From Symsagittifera roscoffensis (lineage: Eukaryota; Xenacoelomorpha; Acoela; Convolutidae), in contig NC_087066.1 in NCBI RefSeq assembly GCF_963678635.1, positions 47,591,129-47,655,128 on the forward strand: a stretch of DNA of 64,000 bases, in the 5' to 3' direction. Within the stretch, counting starts at the first letter, position 1. Every line of letters begins with the position of its first letter. Shown here piece by piece: positions 53,788 to 64,000 of the stretch. The position numbers and the translations under genes were made by a program. The notes below the pieces were generated by a model that was not told the origin of the DNA, searched no databases, and worked only from the letters and a program-made list of their open reading frames with translations.

Positions 53788-56700
53788 TAGGGGTTTTGAA
53801 AAAAGACAAGTAAATCATTTTGGTCGACCTAAAAAGATTTATTTCGAAAATCACTCTCCTACTCGAAAAAACTCTAGATCTTTCCCTGATTCAAACTTTG
53901 ATGTTCTGGTATTTCGAATATATGCATTGAATTCAAAAAGACGTCAAACAATTACTTGTGTGCAAACTTGCTAGCGAGCGAAATAACAATTTCAACACTT
54001 CGTAAAAATACAGCTCGTCGACAGTTAAAATATTGGTACATTCGAGAAGCTACACATGCTAATAAACTGTCAATGCGATTCAGCAAAAATGGCAACAATA
54101 ACAAATAGATACATTTTGCAAGAAATAACTTGGAATATAATAAACTAAAGACATGTCACTAACTTTGCATAAAACAAATCGCAAAGCATTAAGCCACATT
54201 AGTAATGAACTATGCATTTCAAAAAATTGAGATATATTGAAATAGAATATTTCTGAAATCGAATTTTTATGATTGCGATGTTGTTGGAATTAAATACTTT
54301 TTACGGTTCATATGATGAATTAAAAATGCTCGGATTCGATCAACGACCTACAGATTACGAGTCTCACGCACAAACCACGAACGCTCAATAAATCACAAAC
54401 TGGCCACAGATAAAGCAGAGAACAGAGGCTCTGAAATTTCCAATGTTACAGATCGTGATTATAGCAAAAATGCCACCAAACAAGCACTTTTAATGGACAT
54501 TTTTATTTGTAGGTTAGGTAATAACAGGAAGTTCGTACTATTCAACTAACGATAGCAGGCTGGCTATTCAAAACTCTTTAAAAGAACGTTTAAAAAACTA
54601 GTTGCTTAACCAATAAACCACCTGTGTATGCTATTCCCAATACCTGAAGATCGAGCTATGAACTAAACTGCAAGATGCACACGTAGGACGTAAAATTAAT
54701 TTTGAAAATTTAACGCAGGCGACACTGCATTTTGCAAACAAGCCAGAAAATGGTCAAAACTGGCGCTAAAAGGGTTAAAAACTTTAGATAGGAAAAAAGG
54801 TAAAATAATCCTTGAAAAATAAGTTTGCTACTAGCCACGAAAAAGCAGATAGAACAGATGCTAGTAGATTTCAAATGATATGCAGCGCTACCAAATGAGC
54901 ACTTTTGTTTGCGACTTAGAAAAAAAGTTGATTCGTACAATATCACTCTACACTCGATTGTGTAAAAACAGTAGGAACAGTCTAGGAGTATAAAAAATTA
55001 TCTAGTTGCAAGTAAGGTCGTCTAAGAACACGCTCAGCACAAAAGGGCGATTAGAGTGTCCAGAAAGACATGGAGCTGGTGTATTTGAATAATTCAATGT
55101 GATAAAAAAAAACATGATAGTATTTTTAAATGAAGATAACAAAACAGACACTGCAGTAAAATTATATCTATCAATCTAGTTGAAAATTTCTCATTCAATG
55201 GATCTGGATCAACTTCCTCTTTCAGCGGAAGCTCGATTTCCTCTTGATGAGTAGTGTGTCTGTGGCATTGACTGATTGCGGGAATATTTTACTGTAGTTG
55301 GCGAGTGGAATATATGCAGCTTTGACCTGCCTTCCTAGAACGAAAAAAAAACACGGTCTAATTAGCAGCAAAGAAGAGCTTATGATTGACAAGAAAATAT
55401 CCAAAGTTGCTAGTATCAACCAAAAATTGCCCTTAGTAAATAACTTTTAAACTCTTTGCTGGCAGAGCAATTAGGTTGAAGGATAATCAAGAAATGTGAA
55501 GAAAAATGCTGCCCGATCTGAGTCGAGTACCTTTAAGAATCGGCTCTATTCCAGTTCCTACTTCAATTTTTTCTACTGAAATCGATTTCGCTAATTAAAA
55601 TGACTTTGCTGTCATAAATCAAACTAACGCATCTCGATGTGAATAAATTTTCACAAAATTCCTCCATGAAAATCGCCGTTTGAACCAATTTTCATCAAAT
55701 ACATTTGACATTTAACGAAGTTGGCTGCGAGACTCACTATCCTCTAAAGCCAACTGGGCGAGATAACAGTTTGATCAGTGGTAGATGAGTAAATCGATAA
55801 ATCAATAAACCGAATATGGTCTGTCTAGATCATAAAAGAGAAATTGGAGTATCATTGATGAGCCAATCAATAACACAAGTAAATAAATGACACTTCGGCA
55901 AACTTAGCTGAACCCAATTTGATCAGCAGAAGTAGTGACCGACTCTTTTGCCATTTCCCTTACCAAAAACTGAAATGGATTTTGAAAAACTGAAATTGAT
56001 TGTGCCTGACCCAATGAAATGATCAAGTTATGTAATTGAATAATTAGCAAGGATGTCAAATTTCATAGCAATCTGGTTTAAAGTTTCCAAACGTTAAAAG
56101 TCGTAGTTGGGGAAAGGGATGTTAAAAGAGGCAACTGACCTGAGAAGTATCTTCCATTGAGGCTCTTGATTGCACTCTCTGCGTTCTTCAGCTCAGGGGC
56201 CTTGATGTAAATGTTTCCGAGGGGGTTCTGTCTGTCTATATACAGGTGCACTGCCCCTCCGTGGGGAGCCAATGCTTCCAACACGTCATCGCGTATCTCT
56301 TCGTCCCACCCTGGCTGGTGTTCACTAAAGCGACAGATCATGCTAGATAACGAAACTCTAAAACTGCAGACATATTCAAGTTGGAATTCCAAGTATTCTT
56401 ATCATAGCAAGAAAAGAATCTTATCATAAGAGTACTCTTATTACATTTATCTTGTCATAAGGCCGAAAACAGCTGAATTTAAAAATATGAAAACTGAAGT
56501 GAGAATGCTATGACCTGATTGATTGGAGTCAAGCAAATAGCTGAAGTAATTAGAATATTGCGTTTAAATATTGTTAAATTTATGCTCACATTAATTATGC
56601 CCGCTGAAGCAAAAACACGAGTCATGAAACTTTTCTGTGACAAGACTATTGATCTCTGGTTCAGAAGTATTGAATAAGCAAGGCTTAAAAATAGTTTTAA

Positions 56701-59700
56701 GCCAAAGTTCCTCAATATTTTCACCCCTGTATAACCTAGAGGTTCCTTTTTGGTACTATTTTAGGACATCCATTTCGGACCACTGAAGGCGCCATATATA
56801 GTAATTTCAAAAATACAGGGGAGCCCGCGCCTAAAAAAAACAGTTTTTGGCCGGTAGTTTTAAAAGTTCGCAAAAAACTTTTAAAAAAGGGACTCCATAT
56901 AACTGTATAATCCTCTGCGCATGCAATTTTCAAACACGCCCATTTCTAGTTTTGCTCCTTCCCTAGCTTGGCTAAAAAATTATAAAAAAAGATCCCGTTC
57001 TTCGTTGATGAGTTTACTATTTTGGTTTAATGGGGAAACACTGTCGCATGCTTATTTTATAAATATGTTTCTAAAAAAAACATCCAGCCCAGCAGAAATT
57101 TTATTGATTAATTCTTTGATTATATCATGAATTTTTTCCTCATTTGGATTACATCGTAAATTTTTTCCTCAAGCTATCTTAAATTCAATTTTAGAAAAAC
57201 AAAAACATTTCTTCGGTTTTCTTCAGCTCATTCTCGACTTTACCACTAAGAAAACTAAATTGCTCTAGAGCATTCCGATTGGTTTTGTTAAAAGCCCCAG
57301 CACTATGACGTTTATTTCTTTTGCGGATCATAATTTTCAGACTACTTAAGAACCATTTTGGTTAAATTATTTATTAGTAAATCTTTGCGTTGTATCAAGG
57401 GCGTAATTGTCAATATCCTCTGCAAACGTGCCTTTGAATTAATCAAAACAATCATCTGTTTTCCAGATCGTAATTTAGCAATCGTAATTCTCGTAGGAGC
57501 TCTTTTTTGAACAAATAATTTTGCCTCTTACTTTAGGCAAAAAAAATGTCTCTGTAGCTTGTATAGCTCTCAGATTTAGTATTACGATTCAAACTTGTAA
57601 TGCGACTTGAATATGACAAAAAAACTCGATCTTCAGTAAATGAACCTCGTGCTGATCTATACCCCTTCTAGAAAAAATTATCTATGCAAGTTTCCGAAAC
57701 TGGCTAGATTCTTTTTGAGCTATTTATTTTGAATGTTGCTAGATTCTTTTTGAGTAAATCAATATTAACGTCACCGCAGACAATAACTGGAAATTTTTGA
57801 GATGCCAGTTGCTCCACAAGACTAATCAAAATCCTCGATGAAAGACACTTTGTCTGTGTTGAAGGCTTATCGATCAATATTATAGTATAAGTAACTACTA
57901 GTACCTTAAATGAATAATGATCAATTCCGTTAGTGAACAATCGATTTCTCTAACAATTTCACAGTGGTTATCACATTAGTCATAACGCCTCCCCTTTCAT
58001 ATCAGATTTGCATTTTGAGACACATAATTCAAATCCTTCAACTTTGAACCAGTTAGTGTCGCCTGATTCATTCAGCCAGGTTTCGCTCATTGCTATCATT
58101 TTGGTGGTGACTCAAGACTACTTATAAGCGCTTCTAGTTCCTCATGGTGTATTAATATATTCATTGTTGAAAAAAATGTAATTTCCAAAAGTTTTAAGTT
58201 CTGCACCATTAGGACTCGATTTGACTGTTACTGTTGATTAAAAACAGCTCGTAAGGTCATCTAGGGAGAATTCTAAGACCATGCCACCTTCCTAGAGACC
58301 TCGCTTGCAGTGTAAGCTGTCGCTCTTCTTGTACTTGTCAAAGCTCGAAGTGGCCATGCTGATTCAAGTGGCCATGCTGATTCAAGTGGCCATGCTGATT
58401 CAATAGTTGAAGATTGCCGAGTTTTTTCTTGCTCTTTAGTATGCTTAAGGAACCCTAGCATTGTGACCACTTGTTTTTCAATAGTTTGTTTCATAGCCTT
58501 CTCCAAATTTCTTGATCATTGATTTTTCTTCGCCCAATCAGAATCGAACTCAGCGCTGACCATGCCCCCTTTTTTGGTACAATCAGGGGAGGATTTAGGG
58601 GGGCGGAGGCCCCCTCTCAGGGATTCGACCCCCTGCCGACCCAAAGGGTCTCCCATTTGGTACTTTTTAAGAAATCCATTTTTGGCCGACCGATCCTAAG
58701 ATTTTTCTAAAAGCGCCTTGGCCGCCAACTAATACCAACTTTGAGGAGCGCGCGCAAAAAAACCGCAATTTTTTTGTCAACATTTTCCAAAAAAAGCCTA
58801 AAGACGCCTTTTTTTGGCTTGTTTTTTCAAAATTTTGCCTGCGGCGCAGAAAATTTGGCCAAAACAGGGACTAAACAGTGCTTAGGCAGAGCTCGAAAAA
58901 TCAATTCAGTCGACCTAAAAAAAAGATCGCCTAAAGGAGTCTGGCCTTTGTATCGGAATACTGGAATATCTACATTCGTTTATGACAATAATGAGGCTAT
59001 ATACATATACATTCGCTTATCACAACAATTAGGCTAATACGAGCAACAACGGATAAATAAATTTCTTATTCCGCAGGGAAACCTATAAAATAAAATCAAC
59101 TATCGAAACTAAAAATCGATCAAGTTTATGCGCACCATTTTCGCGTTTGTAATTGGAGAGCGCAATTTCCTAACTTTTAGCAGATGAACTCGAATTAAAC
59201 TGAAAATAACTTTGAATGCATTAATATGTTCTTGAATGCATTAATGTGTTTGAAGCACTTCTGTAGTTATTAGAGCATTTTAAAAAATTACTAAAAAAAA
59301 AATCATGAAACCTAAATACATGAAAATCATTTTGTTTTTCACACATAATAATACATCTGACACCCATTATATTTTCCACAAAACAGACGAGTTCTCAGAA
59401 ATGAAACTTCAACCACATAATTTTCGACTGGCCACTTACAGCTGAGGGTTGAACATGTTCTGCAACAGGAAGCACTGACTCTTGCCTTCGTGCGGATTAG
59501 CGGATGATGAGGAAGAATTGAAGTTCGAGTTCGGAGTACCCGGTCCACTGCTACTACCTCCTCCCGAGGGGGTTGAGTTGAAGTGTCCGGCTGCTGTGGC
59601 TGCTGCTTTGCTGGCGTCCAGTTGTGCTTGAATTTGTTTCTCTCTCATGGTCAAAGCGGCTTCTGCACTTTTGGGGATTTTAAACCCAGTCCCTAGAAAA

Positions 59701-62700
59701 CTGTCATTTTAAACAAAACTGGAAATACATCATGCCCCAATTAATTTGGATGTGCATCCCAGTTAAAACTCACTCCGCAAAAATATATTTGATCACTTTT
59801 GTTAGAAATTTCTCATTCTTAGATAGCACTGTTATCCTCCGTACTATATTTCAAATTAGGGCACTTAAAAACAATAAGGTAAGTACTTGAGTTTGTATTG
59901 AAAATCATGCATGCATACAGCACAAAAACTCGAATCGATTGAACAATATTCAGTTGGACTTTCGGCTCACTAACCTTCGGCTAATTTAGCCATCAAGCCC
60001 AATCGTCCGGTCTGACCTAGCTCCACCCCTGTTCTCTCAGCGTCCTCCGTGTCCAGTGAGTGCATTGGATTGGCCACTTCCTGTCTGGCTATGACAGCAT
60101 TCACCTTCATAGGCCTGCCTGCCAGCTCGAATCCGTTCAGCTGCTCCATTGCTTTTTTACCACACTCACTGTCGTTAAACTAAAATTGGCCAGATCATAA
60201 GTCAAATTGGGTTTAAATTATCGTCGCACCACTTATGATATCTCACCCCTAATATATTGCATGGCAATCTAGCCGACAAAAATGAGCCGGATGTCACGAA
60301 ATCGAAAAAAAACAGCCAACTGACAGTTGGAAAACAGTAATGAGCGCAAGGGAACTGAAAAAAAAACGGATTTATTTTTTGAAAAAAAAAATTCAACTTG
60401 CGATTTTTAAAGAAAAATATATGCCCTTAAAGCTCTTAGAATCTCAAGAACTCTTAACGATTGTCACTTTTTGACAATTGATCGAAAGTTGGATCATTAT
60501 GTAGTTTTTCATTCCGTTGGAAAATCTGAAAACTAAAATCCACTTTCGTAATTTAAAGTCAATCACGTAGTTTCGTGCCATTTTCGCTTTCGAAAATCGA
60601 GAAAGCAACTTACCCAAATTTTATTTAATTGGAATTGTATCCAGAAAGTGTATATATACCTAGTTGAATTCATAAATACGAATGAATGCATTTCTGTAGG
60701 TATTAGAGCATTAAAACTTTTTCCTGAAAAAAACCAATACCTATACAAGAGTAACCACTACGCTCATCACTCTCAACTGGGAAAAATGATTACAAATACA
60801 AAAACTACATTCATTAAATTTTTATTTGACTAGCATGAAATTCTTTGGAGAAAAATATATCAAAAAGTACAGCTGGCTGCATTAATTCAGCATTCACAAC
60901 CTAGCCTTCTTAACTGTGTAGGGAATGCAATTGTGTAACTCAATTTGAAAACAATTGTTTTGTTCAAAGCGTTAATTTAATCTTTGAAGCTAAGTTTGTC
61001 TTTTCAGTTTTCTCGGTTCCGCGAACCAGCTCATAACTACGTATCTTGAGTACGCGGAGCTTGACTAAAAACTGAATCAACTTGATGGTCCACACCAAGT
61101 GACCTTGATACTAAGTTAATAACAATATAACAGCATAATTATAAATAACAATATGAGTCCCAAGGTCAGTGTGCAGCAATATCACAATGGCTACTGCACT
61201 TGCAGTAAGTGCTGTATCACATTAACAAAACAAAATTTGCAGAGCGGTAACTAAGCCAACATCATTGGATACAGGATAAAAAAACTCTCAAGTCCCCCTC
61301 AGCGTAAAATTTTTCATATGCAAATTACCTAAAATGAGGCTAGACGACATAGCGTTAACCAAAATTTTTTAAGCCAACCAAACTTTTATATGACAATTAT
61401 TAGAAACTTTACAAAATCGTACAAATTTACAAATTGTTAATTCTACGACCAAGATAAAGAACAACTTCCAAATAAGTCCTGTGACCAAAGTTTTAACAGT
61501 AAAAAGTCTAGGACCCGATTGCAGTAATAACTACAAGACTATTTTAAAAACCGAAAATTCATGTTCTTCACTTTTTCTTAAACTTCGGGTTTTTCCAGCA
61601 ACGATAGCTAAAATGGTGAGAAAAAATAACAGAATAATTAAATTGAGAATACAGTCTCTCGTCTCTTGTTCACGTCATTTTCAAATTTTTCGTCATTTTC
61701 ACGGCTGAAAGGTCTTTAATATGATACCACAATTTACTGCCTATGAACTTTTTTTGAAGTAGCCAAAATTTCGGGCGTAAAATCCCAGCACACGCCATAC
61801 TTCGTTCCCACTGTGAAATCGTCGAAATAATTATAGTGCGATGTAAAATGTTCAGCTAAAAATCATGCTTACCGTAGCAAATGCGTATCCTTTCGAGGTT
61901 CCACTTTCTGGGTCTCTGACCAGCTCGATTTTCTCTAAATTCCCATAAGGCTTGAACAGATTTTCCAACATAGTTTCAGTTATGTTCTCGTGTAAAGATC
62001 CCACAAATAGCCTGGTAGGTCCAGTCATAGAGCCGAACACTGATGTTCCCGTTCCTCCGACGAACGTTTGACTCTGGTTGATGACTCTGTTTTTCTCTGC
62101 TTGACTCGGTTGCACAATTATGGGAACTCCCAAGACTTTCTTCCCAGTCATTCCAATAGCCTGAAGCAAAATTATTATAGCCAAAGAGAACGAACCTTGA
62201 GAACTAATTTCAGTTTCTCAATAACACTTCGCTCTCTCGCATAAACATCTGTGATTTTAACAAACAGGACCATGAGCGTTAAAAAATACGTTCGCTGTTA
62301 GTCATCAACCATGATCCTTCCCATATCCGATTCAGATATCTAAACGGAGAAAAACAGTTTTAAAAGAAACAAAATGAAAAACGCCATTTGCTGACCGAAC
62401 CGAGCACCATCGATTGTCTTCTCCGTCGCTGCTCCTTGCATCTAGGCATTCTTAATTTTATTATTGTTGATTGGTTAAACTCAGGTTTCAAAATTGATTT
62501 ATCGCTTTTGTGTCATTTACTTCGCTTACCAGCCTTACACGGAGGCAAAGAGCTAGTTGAAAGCTTGATTTGATTTCCTATTCAATCTAAAACATGGTCT
62601 TAAAAGTATTTTGTTTCGTTCTCGACTCGAGAGAAGAGTCTCATTGGACCAGCGTGACTCAGTGGAGACCAAAAGTAAAGCGAACTAGAGAAGTGACTTG

Positions 62701-64000
62701 TCGAGTCGCATCACTCAAACATGACCCGTGCTTCACTCACCAATCTAGAATAGCAAACAGACTCGCATTAGAGATGAGTGCTCCTTCACTTCAGTCTAAA
62801 TCAACCCGATATAGAATCAGAAGCAATCAAATTTCAAATCTATAGCCCACGTCGAATTCAAAACTATGTAACCTCAACAGAGCAGTTTGATTAACGTTTT
62901 TGTTAGCGCTTTCAAAGATCCCAAATGCTAATGGTAATTGAAATTAACTTCATCTGGTTTTCTTTATAAACTTTTATACTCGATTTTTGTTTACTACCAC
63001 ACATCTTTTGAGCGAGACTATGACGCAATCGGTCGGAGCGCTTAGTCCATACCTTCTGAACAGATTCAATTTCCAGAAACTCTACATAGGCAATTCCCTT
63101 CGATCGTCTGCCATGTTTGTCACCAATGAGCCGCACATCTTGCACCTAAACAAAATAATTAGTGAGAAAGATTAGAAAGATTACCGAACCTAGAGGTAAA
63201 AGACCGCTCAAATTATGCCATCCGGAAAATTGTCCTGAAAAAATACTTACTGTTCCGACACATGCAAAAGCTTTCTCTAAGTCACGGGGAGTTATATTGG
63301 CTGCCAACTGCATGCAAAACACTGTTCTGACGTCTCGATCTTCTTGAGTCAATTGGATTACATCTGGTTTCCTGGGAAAAATTGAAACATTAAGATTACA
63401 TATAGAATTAGGGATAACCAGTTGCTGCGCAGGTAGCAGAGAATGTTCCGACCACCATGATTTAAAAAGATAAGTAAGGCAAAATAAGTAATTTAATTAT
63501 CTAGCTTTTTCTTTCAATTTATTGACCTTTTTCAACAAAGAGCGATTTCATTAGGCAGTAAAACTACAGTGAAACAAAATTGATTGTCATCAAATTTCGA
63601 GAAGTTTGGTCTGTCTGAACAACGGAAAAATTCAGATGATACTTAAATAAAATCAAGCTTTTTCATGATAAGAAACTTGAACCAACGAGATTTCCTAGAG
63701 GTGGTCGAAATCTGGAAGGCAAAAACACCCCATGCCATAATTCCTTGCCACCCTACGGAGGTAGTCGAAACAAAATTGGAAATGTTACGAGAAACGTCCC
63801 ATTCCCATTAGCTTAACCAAAACAAAAAATTTTGATCACGCGTCAATGAGCTTTAAGGCGTTTTACAACGAACTATTTGAATGAAACAACAATAACAGAT
63901 GAAAATTTGAAAGTTACCTCCTCCACGGACTTGGAGATCTTGATCGTCTACGACGAGAAGGACTTTTGGATATTGCTCTTCCCTTCGGATCATAAATTCG
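52140..64000 (-). CDS. RBM39: RNA-binding splicing factor RBM39 (CAPER/HCC1), 5' end beyond window
   Basis: U2AF65-related splicing factor and coactivator. Exons in order: from beyond 64000 to 63918 (Arg-Ser-rich tail, SPSRRRRSRSPSP), 63371-63251 (first half of RRM1, DVRTVFCMQLAANITPRDLE), 63145-63053 (RRM1 end, RRSKGIAYVEF), 62160-61873 (AIGMTGKKVLGVPIIVQPSQ and RRM2 start), 60179-59975 (RRM2 end, EQLNGFELAGRPMKV, then ERTGVELGQTGRLGLMAKLA), 59692-59440 (linker ending in NMFNPQ). The last two exons exist twice: 56324-56140 plus 55334-55222, and 53215-53031 plus 52252-52140, both encoding the UHM-type third RRM and tail. All introns are GT-AG and every phase joins. The linker is rich in Ser, Gly and Asn (about 85 residues) rather than the Ala-rich linker of vertebrates. 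The N-terminal RS domain is only partly in the window. Confidence 0.96.
54036..56896. repeat. 2.85-kb tandem duplication, copy B
   Basis: Partner of 50945-53787. Small differences include a short duplication near 55980 (AAAACTGAAATGGATTTTG) absent from copy A. About 250 bases of unrelated or repeat-derived sequence separate the two copies. Confidence 0.93.
55222..56324 (-). CDS. RBM39: RBM39 terminal exons, proximal copy (B)
   Basis: Exons 56324-56140 (185 bases, third RRM of UHM type: HQPGWDEEIRDDVLEALAPH and NPLGNIYIKAP) and 55334-55222 (AAYIPLANYSKIFPQS, ending KRKSSFR and TGA). Phase matches the exon ending at 59440. This copy is nearest to the upstream exons and keeps the Gly of the family's GWD motif, so it is the more likely constitutive one. 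Confidence 0.85.
57180..58010 (-). pseudogene. Decayed non-LTR retrotransposon endonuclease fragment
   Basis: Minus-strand frame 57940-57704 includes LVEQLASQKFPVIVCGDVNI, matching the GDxN endonuclease motif of LINEs. Sequence continuing to about 57180 has LINE-like words but many stops. Located in RBM39's intron between exon 59440 and the terminal exons. Confidence 0.5.
58350..58403. repeat. 18-bp tandem repeat, three copies
   Basis: Unit GTGGCCATGCTGATTCAA three times. On the minus strand it encodes ESAWPL three times within a 77-codon open frame (58506-58273) lying just upstream of the LINE fragment; that frame may be a LINE ORF1 remnant, which I cannot confirm. Confidence 0.85.
58580..58960. 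repeat. GC-rich dispersed repeat, also at 53640-53870 and 56745-56900
   Basis: Begins CAGGGGAGGATTTAGGGGGG followed by a mirrored CCCCC-rich block, then a body with TTTGGTACTTTTT, ATCCATTT, GCGCGC and GTCGACCTAAAAA words shared by all three places. The CAGGGG start and G/C-rich ends resemble widespread hAT-derived non-autonomous repeats. Confidence 0.6.
60315..60780. repeat. Dispersed TIR family REP-A, copy with clearest ends
   Basis: Left end AACTGACAGTTGGAAAACAG then TAATGAGCGCAAG; the right end reverse complement reads CAGTTGAGAGTGATGAGCGT, so the ends are inverted repeats. About 465 bases in an RBM39 intron. Further partial copies: about 14763-15015, 19300-19575, 28985-29120, 46490-46590, 59050-59320. 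Confidence 0.75.
60781..61872. other. RBM39 intron, no further feature
   Basis: Between the exons ending 61873 and starting 60179. No repeat or ORF recognised beyond the REP-A copy. Confidence 0.5.
62161..63052. other. RBM39 intron, no further feature
   Basis: Between exons 63145-63053 and 62160-61873. The stretch 62600-62830 is somewhat GC-richer with an 83-codon plus-strand open frame, but there is no family match or splice context. Confidence 0.45.
63372..63917. other. RBM39 intron, no further feature
   Basis: Between the RS-rich exon and the first RRM1 exon. A pair of blocks, GAGGTGGTCGAAATCTGGAA (63700) and GGAGGTAGTCGAAACAAAAT (63757), hints at a short diverged duplication. Confidence 0.45.

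Overview
This is a window of an AT-rich animal (metazoan) nuclear genome. The genes are split by canonical GT-AG introns of a few hundred bases to 15 kb, they encode conserved eukaryotic proteins, and most of the rest is repeats. All four recognisable host genes lie on the minus strand. The lineage cannot be fixed from the sequence. Acceptor-like sites a few bases before several start codons would suit an animal with spliced-leader trans-splicing (for example tunicates, cnidarians or flatworms), but that is inference.

Layout from high to low coordinates, which is the direction of transcription. RBM39/CAPER splicing factor runs from beyond 64000 to 52140; its last two coding exons lie in a 2.85-kb segment present twice in tandem. 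POLR1C, the AC40 subunit of RNA polymerases I and III, runs 46885-28440 in five exons and is complete. Its third intron is 15.5 kb and holds a 10.6-kb Ty3/gypsy-type LTR retrotransposon (34396-44975), a Mutator-like element with a FLYWCH transposase (32288-33615), several SINEs and a 20-bp minisatellite. Directly downstream, POLR1C's terminal exon fragment plus 3' UTR is repeated six more times. A DHHC palmitoyltransferase of the ZDHHC9/14/18 type runs from 24507 to at least 16.2 kb. Ran GTPase (12436-10733, four exons) is complete. An unrecognised terminal exon lies 430 bp upstream of Ran on the same strand. From 1 to 10.7 kb there are only repeats and a decayed LINE.

The most interesting object is the LTR retrotransposon. 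After gag, protease, RT-RNase H and integrase, the integrase reading frame continues, across two stop codons, into a TARG1/OARD1-like macrodomain with the catalytic Lys and Asp of that family in place. This is a plausible ADP-ribose-removing cargo on a mobile element. Behind it lies a 171-bp (57-codon) tandem array and a SINE.

The second theme is terminal-exon duplication: two unrelated neighbouring genes (POLR1C and RBM39) both carry tandem copies of their 3' ends. The host genes are housekeeping functions (nuclear transport, rRNA/tRNA transcription, splicing, protein lipidation) and show no obvious joint pathway.
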